A stretch of 22,196 nucleotides of DNA from DAOSWM01 sp035380045 (lineage in GTDB: Bacteria; Bacteroidota; Bacteroidia; Bacteroidales; Tenuifilaceae): the NCBI GenBank assembly GCA_035380045.1, contig DAOSWM010000051.1, positions 1 to 22,196 of the forward strand, read 5' to 3'. The translations under genes and the position numbers were made by a program. This document shows, one piece after another, positions 14,879 to 21,807 of the stretch (positions within the stretch are counted from its first letter, which is position 1; each line of letters begins with the position of its first letter). The notes beneath the pieces are model-generated. The model was not told the origin of the DNA. It did no database searches and saw nothing but the letters and a program-made list of their open reading frames with translations.

Positions 14879-16009
14879 ATGTTTTTTAAAGTTCAAGGCA
14901 CCGACCCTAATTCTTCAGCACGAGCAGGTGTTATCACAACTGATCATGGAGAGATTCCTACCCCCATTTTCATGCCGGTAGGCACTGTGGGCAGCGTAAA
15001 GGGAGTTCACCACAGCGATTTGGAGAGCGATACCGATGCAAAAATAATTCTAGGGAACACGTACCACCTTTTCCTTCGCCCCGGAATTGATGTTCTGAAA
15101 TCGGCAGGAGGCCTGCATAAGTTCATTTCGTGGGACAGGCCCATACTAACCGACAGCGGAGGTTACCAGGTTTTTTCACTGGCCGATAACCGCAAGCTAA
15201 CCCCCGAAGGTGCACACTTTCGTTCACACATCGACGGATCGAAGCACTTCTTCAGCCCCGAAGGTGTTATGGATATCCAAAGAGTTATTGGAGCTGACAT
15301 AATTATGGCTTTCGATGAGTGCCCCCCGGGCACAGCAACCTTCGACTACGCAAAAAAATCGCTTGCATTAACCGAGGATTGGCTTACCCGATGCATTAAG
15401 CGATTCAACGAAACCGAACCGCTTTACGGGTACAACCAGAACCTTTTCCCCATTGTTCAGGGTTGCGTTTATCCCGAATTGCGTATGCAGGCGGCCGAAT
15501 TCGTTGCGAACCAGGAATCGAACGGCATTGCCATTGGAGGGCTTTCGGTTGGTGAACCCGCAGAGATAATGTACCAAATGGTAGAAGTTGTGAACGAAAT
15601 ACTACCAAAAGAAAAACCACGTTACTTAATGGGAGTTGGTACACCCGAGAACATCCTGGAGAGCATTGAACGCGGGGTTGATATGTTCGACTGCGTTATG
15701 CCCACACGAAACGGACGAAACGGGATGCTTTTCACCAGCGAAGGAATTATAAACATTAAAAACCAAAAGTGGCAGCACGATTTTTCACCAATCGACCCGT
15801 TAGGCACGTCGTTTGTTGATAGCCGCTATAGCCGGGCATACCTCCGCCACCTTTTCGTTTCGGGTGAGATGCTTGGGCCACAAATTGCCAGCTTGCACAA
15901 TTTAGGTTTTTACCTTTGGCTGGTAACCGAAGCAAGAAAACAAATTTTAGAAGGCAATTTCAAAAGCTGGAAGAGCCAGCTAGTTAAAAAGGTAACCGTT
16001 CGATTATGA
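14879..16009 (+). CDS. tgt: tRNA-guanine transglycosylase, zinc-cysteine-less form
   Basis: Exchanges guanine-34 for preQ1 in tRNAs with GUN anticodons, the committed step of queuosine formation in tRNA. From the ATG at 14879 it has 376 residues and begins MFFKVQGTDP; two earlier in-frame starts (GTG 14858, ATG 14870) are disfavoured by the promoter and by alignment with Bacteroidota homologues. Active-site motifs are TDSGGYQVFSL (D92), IVQGCVYPELR, AIGGLSVGE and RGVDMFDCVMPTRNGRNG (D268, D271). The usual zinc ligands CxCxxC before YSRAYLRHL are absent: the aligned positions are G309, S311 and D314, while the fourth ligand H340 in LHNL is kept. I recall the same loss in other Bacteroidota enzymes, so it looks lineage-wide rather than a defect. 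Its stop overlaps the next start by 4 bp. Confidence 0.95.
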   Translation: MFFKVQGTDPNSSARAGVITTDHGEIPTPIFMPVGTVGSVKGVHHSDLESDTDAKIILGNTYHLFLRPGIDVLKSAGGLHKFISWDRPILTDSGGYQVFSLADNRKLTPEGAHFRSHIDGSKHFFSPEGVMDIQRVIGADIIMAFDECPPGTATFDYAKKSLALTEDWLTRCIKRFNETEPLYGYNQNLFPIVQGCVYPELRMQAAEFVANQESNGIAIGGLSVGEPAEIMYQMVEVVNEILPKEKPRYLMGVGTPENILESIERGVDMFDCVMPTRNGRNGMLFTSEGIINIKNQKWQHDFSPIDPLGTSFVDSRYSRAYLRHLFVSGEMLGPQIASLHNLGFYLWLVTEARKQILEGNFKSWKSQLVKKVTVRL

Positions 16010-17097
16010 GAAAACTGGGTTTAAAACTGATAGACATATACATCATCCGGAAGTTTATCGGAACCTACTTCTACGCAATTCTGCTGATAGTTGGCATTGC
16101 AGTTGTTTTTGACGTAGCCGAAAAGATGGACGATTTCATGGAGAAAGGCGCCCCCTTAAATGCTATAGTATTCGACTACTACATGAACTTTATCCCCTAC
16201 TTCGCCAACCTATTCAGCTCACTCTTTACGTTCATTGCGGTAATTTTCTTCACCTCAAAAATGGCATACAACACTGAAATAATAGCCATACTTAGCGCCG
16301 GGGTGAGTTTTAAGCGAATGATGTTCCCGTACTTCCTTTCGGCAGCAATAATTGCAGTATTCTCTTTCATGCTATCGAACTTTGTAATTCCACCAGCCAA
16401 CAGGGTTCGGCTTGATTTTGAGAACACCTACATAAAAAAACCGGTACGAAACACCGACCGAAACATTCACCGGCAGGTTCGTCCTGGAATATTCATCTAC
16501 ATGCAGTCATACAATACATATAGTAGCATTGGGTACAAATTCTCCATGGAGAAATACGTTGATGGCGAGCTGAAATCGAAACTAATTAGCGAATTCGTTA
16601 AATGGGACACAACAATAAATAAATGGAACATTAACAATTACTACATTCGCAATTTTAGCGAGGAGGGAGAAGAGGTTATTACCGGAAAGAGAATTGATTC
16701 GAGCATTTATGTTACTCCCGCCGATTTTACCAGAAGGGTAAATGTTGTTGAATCAATGAACATGTTTGAGTTAGACGAATTCATTGAGCAGCAGAAATTA
16801 CAGGGCACCGACAATGTTGACTTCTTCCTCATTGAAAAGTATAACCGCATAGCCTACCCCTTTGCTACATTTATTCTAACGCTCATAGGTGTATCGCTTT
16901 CATCGCGAAAAATCCGGGGTGGTATTGGGCTCCACATCGGACTGGGACTTGCGCTCAGCTTCAGTTTTATCCTATTCATGCGATTCTCAACCATGTTTGC
17001 CGTGGGCGGCAATATACCTCCGTTTGTTTCGGTATGGATACCCAGCTTACTGTACGCAGTGATTGGAATAATTCTTTACAGGTTAGCCCCAAAGTAA
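16006..17097 (+). CDS. LptF/LptG-family lipopolysaccharide export permease (YjgP/YjgQ)
   Basis: 363 residues. Three N-terminal membrane helices (about 15-37, 58-83, 105-127), a periplasmic beta-rich domain (about 130-275) and three C-terminal helices (about 283-360) match the LptF/LptG fold. LIDIYIIRKFIGTYFYAILL is the typical N-terminus of the family, and RIAYPFATFILTLIGVSLSSRKIRGGIGLHIGLGL the typical second-half motif (here described by parts: AYPFATF and SSRKIRGG). In the Lpt machine two such permeases with LptB extract LPS from the inner membrane. It cannot be assigned to F or G from sequence alone. The ATG overlaps the tgt stop (ATGA), so the two are probably translated together, an arrangement common in Bacteroidota. 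Confidence 0.92.
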   Translation: MRKLGLKLIDIYIIRKFIGTYFYAILLIVGIAVVFDVAEKMDDFMEKGAPLNAIVFDYYMNFIPYFANLFSSLFTFIAVIFFTSKMAYNTEIIAILSAGVSFKRMMFPYFLSAAIIAVFSFMLSNFVIPPANRVRLDFENTYIKKPVRNTDRNIHRQVRPGIFIYMQSYNTYSSIGYKFSMEKYVDGELKSKLISEFVKWDTTINKWNINNYYIRNFSEEGEEVITGKRIDSSIYVTPADFTRRVNVVESMNMFELDEFIEQQKLQGTDNVDFFLIEKYNRIAYPFATFILTLIGVSLSSRKIRGGIGLHIGLGLALSFSFILFMRFSTMFAVGGNIPPFVSVWIPSLLYAVIGIILYRLAPK

Positions 17098-17152
17098 CAA
17101 TATTTTTCACTGCCCTACATATTCTTCCCATAAACCTATTACTTATCTGGAA

Positions 17153-19111
17153 ATGGTTAAAGATTTAAAACAGTATTTCCAAACACTACATTTGAAAGGT
17201 AATATTTACGTAGCTGCAATTCAGAATATATTTATTGTATTCATTCTGTTTACATTATGCCGAATTGGTTTTTACCTTTTCAACGCCAGCTACTTTAAGC
17301 TGGTAACAATTTCCAGCCTCCTTACCATGCTTCTGGGAGGTTTGAAATTTGACACATCGGCAATATTCTACACAAACCTTCTGTACCTTATGGCAATGCT
17401 TATGCCTTTTGCTTTTAGGTACAACCGCATATACCAAACAATTCTTAAGTATATTTTTATTGTTACCAACAGCATTGCACTTGGAGCCAACTGTGCCGAT
17501 TTTATTTACTTTCAATTCACTCTTCGGCGAACAACCGCAACCGTTTTTCGAGAATTTGAAAACGAAACAAACTTTTTTCAGCTTATTGGGAAATTCCTGA
17601 CAGATTACTGGTACATCTTTATCATATGGATTTTGCTAACCAGCATTCTCACATTCACTTACAGGAAATCGTATAGGAATTGGCTCTTAAAAGGCTGGCA
17701 GTCGCATGTGGTGTACTTTGTAAATGGGGCTCTGATTCTTATTCTTGCATCGGGGTTGATGGTTGGCGGGCTACGGGGAGGTTTCCGACACAGCACACGC
17801 CCCATAACCCTCTCGAATGCTGGAGAGTATGTTAACGAACCGCTCGAAACGGCTATAGTTCTGAACACTCCTTTCTCCATCTATCGAACGTTGGGTATAA
17901 AACCACTACAGAGGGTTGAATTCTTCCAGTCGGATACTGAACTAAACCGCTACTACTCTCCCATTCACTCCCCACAAATAACAGAACCATTCAAGCCGCT
18001 TAACGTTGTGGTAATTATTTTGGAGAGCGTAGGTCGGGAGTACATTGGAAGTTACAACCAGCATTTAGCCGAATTCGGCTATAAAGGTTACACACCGTTC
18101 CTCGATTCGCTCATTCAGCAAAGCTTAATGTTCCGCTACTCGTTCTCGAACGGACGGAAATCAATTGATGTGCTGCCCTCGGTTCTCACCTCCATTCCAA
18201 TGATGGTTGAACCATTTGTTCTTACTCCCTACTCTTCAAATAAGGTAAACAGCTTTGCAACACTTCTAAAACCGAAAGGCTACCACACCTCATTTTTTCA
18301 CGGTGCGCCTAACGGGTCAATGGGTTTGCAGGCTTTTACCAGAATGGCAGGCTTTGATGATTACTACGGAATGACCGAATACGGTAAGCCCGAAGATTTT
18401 GATGGGATGTGGGGTATATGGGATGAGGAGTTTTTCCAGTTCTTCGCTCAAAAAATTGATGAGCTACCCGAACCATTCTTTACAGCAATCTTTTCCGTTT
18501 CATCGCACCATCCATTCCGGGTTCCCGAAAAGTATGAGGGTGTGTTCCCAAAAGGGAAACTTCCAATACACCAGTGCGTTGGCTACACCGATTTCGCCCT
18601 TAAAGAATTCTTTGAAACCGCCAGCAGGATGCCCTGGTACGACAATACGCTTTTCGTAATTACTGCCGATCATCCCAACGAGCCCTACTTCCCCGAATAC
18701 AAAACCAACCTGGGCATTTACACATCACCACTGATTTTTCACAGGCCAAACGGGGAGCTGAATGGAATTAGCAAAACTGTGGCTCAGCACATCGACATTC
18801 TTCCGTCGGTGCTTGGCTACCTCAATTTCAACGAACCATTCTTCGCCTTTGGGCGAAACGTTTTCGACAGAAATTCTACACCATTTGCCATAAGCTACAC
18901 AAACTCAACCTACCAGTTTATTAAGGGCGATACACTTCTGCTTTTTGACGGAGAAAAATCGGCAAGTGCGTTTAACTTCAAATCCGACAGCCTGTTACAG
19001 AATAACATTCTTCCAAGCAATACTGAGAAATTCAGAGAAATCGAGAATACGCTGAAGGCACTTATCCAGCAGTACAACAACAGAATGATTGACGATAAGC
19101 TTAGTTTGTAA
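17153..19111 (+). CDS. LTA synthase-like sulfatase-fold membrane phosphotransferase
   Basis: 652 residues. Five hydrophobic segments in the first 205 residues are followed by a periplasmic alkaline-phosphatase/sulfatase-fold domain (about 280-560). VVIILES gives metal ligand E291. SNGRKSIDVLPS holds S337, the likely nucleophile where Gram-positive LtaS has Thr. FHGAPNGSMG and ITADHPNEP (D506, H507) complete the metal site. Family members transfer phosphoglycerol or phosphoethanolamine to glycans or lipids; in a Gram-negative host an envelope modification role is likely, but the donor and acceptor cannot be told. It lies 55 bp after the permease gene and may be expressed with it. Its 3' end overlaps the convergent Rieske-like gene by 11 bp. 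The ATG at 17153 precedes the first membrane helix. Confidence 0.88.
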   Translation: MVKDLKQYFQTLHLKGNIYVAAIQNIFIVFILFTLCRIGFYLFNASYFKLVTISSLLTMLLGGLKFDTSAIFYTNLLYLMAMLMPFAFRYNRIYQTILKYIFIVTNSIALGANCADFIYFQFTLRRTTATVFREFENETNFFQLIGKFLTDYWYIFIIWILLTSILTFTYRKSYRNWLLKGWQSHVVYFVNGALILILASGLMVGGLRGGFRHSTRPITLSNAGEYVNEPLETAIVLNTPFSIYRTLGIKPLQRVEFFQSDTELNRYYSPIHSPQITEPFKPLNVVVIILESVGREYIGSYNQHLAEFGYKGYTPFLDSLIQQSLMFRYSFSNGRKSIDVLPSVLTSIPMMVEPFVLTPYSSNKVNSFATLLKPKGYHTSFFHGAPNGSMGLQAFTRMAGFDDYYGMTEYGKPEDFDGMWGIWDEEFFQFFAQKIDELPEPFFTAIFSVSSHHPFRVPEKYEGVFPKGKLPIHQCVGYTDFALKEFFETASRMPWYDNTLFVITADHPNEPYFPEYKTNLGIYTSPLIFHRPNGELNGISKTVAQHIDILPSVLGYLNFNEPFFAFGRNVFDRNSTPFAISYTNSTYQFIKGDTLLLFDGEKSASAFNFKSDSLLQNNILPSNTEKFREIENTLKALIQQYNNRMIDDKLSL

Positions 19112-19541
19112 CCGTTAGAATCCTTCCTGATAAAGTTGCCCTGTAGCGTTTTAGAGGGTATCCGCTACTTGGGTAGCCCAAACTTGGGAAATAGTATATA
19201 GTATTGCAATGCGGGCAGGTTGCAGAACCCGCAGCTCCGGAATCATCGAGATTTACAGAAGTTACCACACTAATATGCTGCGGGCATGTAGCATCAAAAG
19301 CATAAAACTCATCCAACGAGTAGCGATATATAATTACTCCACTCTTTGCGTACCCTTCGTTTAGTACCTTAACAGAGTTGTTAACAGAATTCAATGCGTT
19401 ATAATCCGGCAAATCGAGATTTATTGAAAAACTAACGTAAACATCTGGTACAATAACCGGCTCCTCCTCAATACACGAAGAAAACAGCAGAATAAAACCT
19501 GCCAGGAATCCAATAAAAGTTAACTTTGCTGCGTTTTTCAT
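19101..19541 (-). CDS. Rieske-like lipoprotein with atypical cluster motif
   Basis: 146 residues from the ATG at 19539-19541. The signal segment ends in FSSC, with C23 as the likely lipidated residue, followed by acidic IEEEP. The body resembles a family of Bacteroidota Rieske-fold lipoproteins whose members end PLKxYRATLSG...V, as here. Cluster motifs are CPQH (C86, H89) and CPHC (C109, H111, C112), 19 residues apart. Canonical Rieske proteins have CxH and CxxH, so this C-x2-H/C-x2-C pattern may bind a different metal centre or none. A longer open frame reaches back to 19910, but its extension runs antisense through the next gene and lacks a signal peptide, so the start at 19541 is preferred. 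A -7 box (19546-19553) lies only 4 bp upstream of this start, suggesting a leaderless or nearly leaderless mRNA. Confidence 0.8.
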   Translation of the reverse strand: MKNAAKLTFIGFLAGFILLFSSCIEEEPVIVPDVYVSFSINLDLPDYNALNSVNNSVKVLNEGYAKSGVIIYRYSLDEFYAFDATCPQHISVVTSVNLDDSGAAGSATCPHCNTIYYFPSLGYPSSGYPLKRYRATLSGRILTVTN

Positions 19542-19545
19542 ACCA

Positions 19546-19553
19546 CAAAGATA
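19546..19553 (-). promoter_or_regulatory. -7 box immediately before the Rieske-like lipoprotein gene
   Basis: On the minus strand this reads TATCTTTG, an exact match to TAnnTTTG. It ends 4 bp before the ATG, so transcription would start at or within a few bases of the start codon. No TTTG -33 box was seen. Confidence 0.5.
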
Positions 19554-19617
19554 ACGAATTTGCATGATTAATATTGGATAGAAAAAATTTTGGGATAGGT
19601 AAATGGTTGATTTAAGA

Positions 19618-20040
19618 ATGAAAAGCATTATATTTGGGAAAGTTAGGATTATTTGCATCCTTTTCTCATTTCTAGTTGTTGGGTTGGGCGAAAGTTCTTG
19701 CGGAAAAAAGATATACCCTTCGGGGCTTGAAGGAAATTTGGTTGGAAACCAGAAAGAATTTGCACGAAACGAGCGCAAAAGGAAAAGGGAGGCTCGCAGA
19801 GCCAACCGGAAAACTGCCAGGCTGGAACGAAAGGCCAATCGCCCAATTGAAAAGCAGAAGAAGAAGTCGTTAACTGCACAGAAAAGGATGCAAAGGGAAC
19901 ACATTAACAAGCAAACTCCTGATGTTCAGGAGAGAATGAAACAAAACCAGAAAGACGACCGAAAACGCAACAAACCCAATAAAACCTTTTGGCAAAGGTT
20001 AATGTTTTGGAAAAAAAGTAGCTGTAACAATGGATCTTGA
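19618..20040 (+). CDS. Exported, strongly basic protein of unknown function
   Basis: 140 residues from the ATG at 19618 (an in-frame ATG at 19603 adds five residues and cannot be excluded). I do not recognise a family. MKSIIFGKVRIICILFSFLVVG is a signal segment followed by ESSC; the residue three before Cys is Glu, a poor lipobox, so either lipidation or plain signal cleavage is possible. About a third of the mature part is Lys or Arg (roughly 36 of 111 residues, against some 11 acidic), in long helical KR/E-rich runs such as ERKRKREARRANRK, and the end is FWQRLMFWKK. It may bind acidic cell-envelope polymers or nucleic acid, but this is inference. The 3' end overlaps the next gene by 11 bp in another frame, so the two are probably translationally linked. 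Its 5' end faces the Rieske-like gene 76 bp away. Confidence 0.75.
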   Translation: MKSIIFGKVRIICILFSFLVVGLGESSCGKKIYPSGLEGNLVGNQKEFARNERKRKREARRANRKTARLERKANRPIEKQKKKSLTAQKRMQREHINKQTPDVQERMKQNQKDDRKRNKPNKTFWQRLMFWKKSSCNNGS

Positions 20041-20629
20041 TAGCATAATTTATATTGTAATCGCCATTGCCCTAGCGGTAATAAATGCCGTTGCGCAAAA
20101 AAAGAAAAAAACGGCACAGCAACAGAAGGCTGCAACCTCAGCAAGCATAGACAAAAGCATTGCTGATAGCGAATTTATTGCCGCTGAAGAGAAGGAAGAT
20201 GCCACTTTTCTTAAGTTACAGGATATACTCAAGGAGATGGGTGTAACCGATGAAAAAGAGGAGTTTTCTGAGCCAGTACCCCTTGTTGAAGAGCCAATTG
20301 TAGAAGAAATTCAGATTGATGACAAAAAACAGTTAACTTTTCTTGACAGCACCGATAAAAAAAGCGAGGTTGAATCGATTGAGAACTTGGAGCCAATAGA
20401 TAAAACCGAAGGAGCCATTGACAATGCAGAAAATTTTCTAGATAGTATTGGAGAATACGATTACAACTCCGAAGAGAACAGCATAAGTTCAACAGCTATT
20501 GGCGATGCTCTTACCGAGGAGGAACAAGCAACATTCAACAAAGAGAACGCCAGCACATTTGTAAAAAACTTCAGTGCGAAGGATGCTGTAATATACACAG
20601 AGGTAATGAAACCCAAGTACTTTACGTAA
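20030..20629 (+). CDS. Single-pass membrane protein with acidic cytoplasmic tail, unknown function
   Basis: 199 residues, no family recognised. An N-terminal helix (about 4-22, SIIYIVIAIALAVINAVA) is followed by KKKK, which by the positive-inside rule puts the tail in the cytoplasm. The remaining 170 residues are disordered-looking and very acidic, with roughly 44 Asp/Glu against about 15 Lys, and there is no Arg in the whole protein. The short block TFLKLQDILKEMGV (61-74) is the likeliest folded piece. Similar small membrane proteins with a lone N-terminal helix are common, uncharacterised genes in Bacteroidales. It starts inside the last codons of the strongly basic exported protein (11-bp overlap), so the pair is probably one operon. 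The 118-bp gap after it holds the greA promoter and a hairpin terminator. Confidence 0.8.
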   Translation: MDLDSIIYIVIAIALAVINAVAQKKKKTAQQQKAATSASIDKSIADSEFIAAEEKEDATFLKLQDILKEMGVTDEKEEFSEPVPLVEEPIVEEIQIDDKKQLTFLDSTDKKSEVESIENLEPIDKTEGAIDNAENFLDSIGEYDYNSEENSISSTAIGDALTEEEQATFNKENASTFVKNFSAKDAVIYTEVMKPKYFT

Positions 20630-20651
20630 CCTGTTAATTAATTTAAACTAG

Positions 20652-20682
20652 TTGCTTTTTTAATTTATAAGACCTATATTTG
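20652..20682 (+). promoter_or_regulatory. greA promoter (TTG-N20-TATATTTG)
   Basis: TATATTTG (20675-20682) is an exact TAnnTTTG box, with TTG (20652-20654) 20 bp upstream. Transcription would begin near 20687, about 60 nt before the greA ATG and just before the leader hairpin. Confidence 0.65.
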
Positions 20683-20690
20683 TAACTGTA

Positions 20691-20725
20691 AAAGAGTTCC
20701 GATTTGTCGGGATTCTTTTTTATTT
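20691..20725 (+). terminator. Intrinsic terminator / candidate attenuator in the greA leader
   Basis: GAGTTCCGA (20694-20702) pairs with TCGGGATTC (20707-20715) around a TTTG loop, nine pairs including two G-U wobbles, extended by AAA/TTT, then TTTTTTATTT. It sits between the apparent greA promoter and the start codon. It may end the upstream operon, attenuate greA, or do both. The inner TCGGGAT resembles the hairpin at 73-93. Confidence 0.7.
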
Positions 20726-20747
20726 ACCCTAATCACAACAAAAAGAT

Positions 20748-21221
20748 ATGTCAAAGGTAGTTTACTTAACAGAGGAAGGGCTCCAAAAACTTAGGTCGGA
20801 ACTCGACCAACTTAGGTTCGTTGAACGGCCTGCCATTTCACAAATGATAGCTGAAGCGCGCGACAAGGGCGACCTGTCGGAAAATGCTGAGTACGATGCT
20901 GCCAAGGAAGCCCAGGGGATGCTTGAAATGAAAATTGCCAAACTTGAGGACACCATTGCAAACGCAAGGGTTATTGACGAATCGAAGATTGACACCTCAA
21001 AGGTACAAATCCTTAACAAAGTAAAAATAAAGAATACTGCCACAAAGGCAGTTATGGAATACACGCTGGTTGCCGAAACCGAAGCTAACCTGAAAGAAGG
21101 CAAACTTTCGGTAAACACACCCATTGCCAAAGCGCTGCTTGGCAAAAAGGTGGGCGACGTGGTTGAGGTTCAAATCCCTTCAGGTACCGTCAGCTTCGAA
21201 ATTATTGATATTTCACGTTAA
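20748..21221 (+). CDS. greA: Transcription elongation factor GreA
   Basis: Rescues backtracked RNA polymerase by stimulating cleavage of the nascent RNA in its secondary channel. The 157 residues have normal length: an N-terminal coiled coil (about 10-75) with the tip GDLSENAEYDAAKE (41-54; D42 and E45 are the catalytic acidic pair) and a C-terminal FKBP-like domain (about 80-157) ending VEVQIPSGTVSFEII. The start ATG at 20748 gives the standard N-terminus. A promoter and a terminator-like hairpin precede it (20652-20725), and the HIT gene follows 11 bp downstream, so the two are likely one transcript. Confidence 0.97.
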   Translation: MSKVVYLTEEGLQKLRSELDQLRFVERPAISQMIAEARDKGDLSENAEYDAAKEAQGMLEMKIAKLEDTIANARVIDESKIDTSKVQILNKVKIKNTATKAVMEYTLVAETEANLKEGKLSVNTPIAKALLGKKVGDVVEVQIPSGTVSFEIIDISR

Positions 21222-21232
21222 ACCGAACTGTT

Positions 21233-21625
21233 ATGGCTACCATCTTCTCAAAAATTGCAGCAGGCGAAATTCCCTCGCACAAAGTTGCCGAGGATGACCG
21301 TTGCTTTGCCTTTTTAGATATTAACCCGCTTGTAAAAGGCCATGTGCTCGTTATTCCAAAAAAGGAAACCGACTACATATTTGATGTAGATGACGACACG
21401 CTTGCTCACATGATGGTTTTTGCAAAGCCCATTGCTAAGGCAATTGAGAAGGTTGTTCCATGTAAGCGCATTGGCCTTGCTGTTCTTGGATTGGAAGTTC
21501 CTCATGCCCATATTCACCTTGTGCCGTTGAATAGCGAATCTGATATCAGCTTCTCGAAGCCAAGGGTTAAACTTTCACAAGAAGAATTTGCAGAACTTGC
21601 AAAAAAAATAATAGAAAATTTATAG
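21233..21625 (+). CDS. HIT-family nucleotide hydrolase/transferase
   Basis: 130 residues of the histidine-triad family, which hydrolyse nucleoside phosphoramidates or dinucleoside polyphosphates. FSKIAAGEIPSHKVAEDDRCFAFLDINP and GHVLVIPKK are the characteristic N-terminal blocks, and VPHAHIHLVPL gives the triad H91-H93-H95. The physiological substrate is not deducible. It lies 11 bp after greA; greA-HIT adjacency is common in Bacteroidota. Confidence 0.94.
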   Translation: MATIFSKIAAGEIPSHKVAEDDRCFAFLDINPLVKGHVLVIPKKETDYIFDVDDDTLAHMMVFAKPIAKAIEKVVPCKRIGLAVLGLEVPHAHIHLVPLNSESDISFSKPRVKLSQEEFAELAKKIIENL

Positions 21626-21807
21626 TACAAAATTATAATTGTCAAGATACAAGTTTTAATCAAACATCTTATTAGAAAAGCAGTTAAAGATAAATTATTA
21701 TATTAAATGCTTACTTTTTTATTACTTAAGGACTTCTATAATCAAATCCTTAATAACCAAGTTATCATTAAATCCTCAGCAAAGTACTAATCTTTTAATA
21801 AAGTAAA

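Noticed and set aside
19629..19636. TATATTTG promoter-like box inside the basic-protein gene
   Set aside because: It lies after the start codon that supplies the signal peptide, and no good alternative start follows; probably a chance match in AT-rich DNA.
19542..19910. A 123-residue N-terminal extension of the minus-strand Rieske-like frame
   Set aside because: It runs antisense through the basic-protein gene, has no signal peptide at its start, and would bury the clear lipoprotein signal at 19541 in mid-protein.
21726..21753. TTAAGGA / TCCTTAA inverted repeat after the HIT gene
   Set aside because: The loop is 14 nt, the stem is AT-rich and no T-tract follows, so I do not call it a terminator although it is the only hairpin in that gap.
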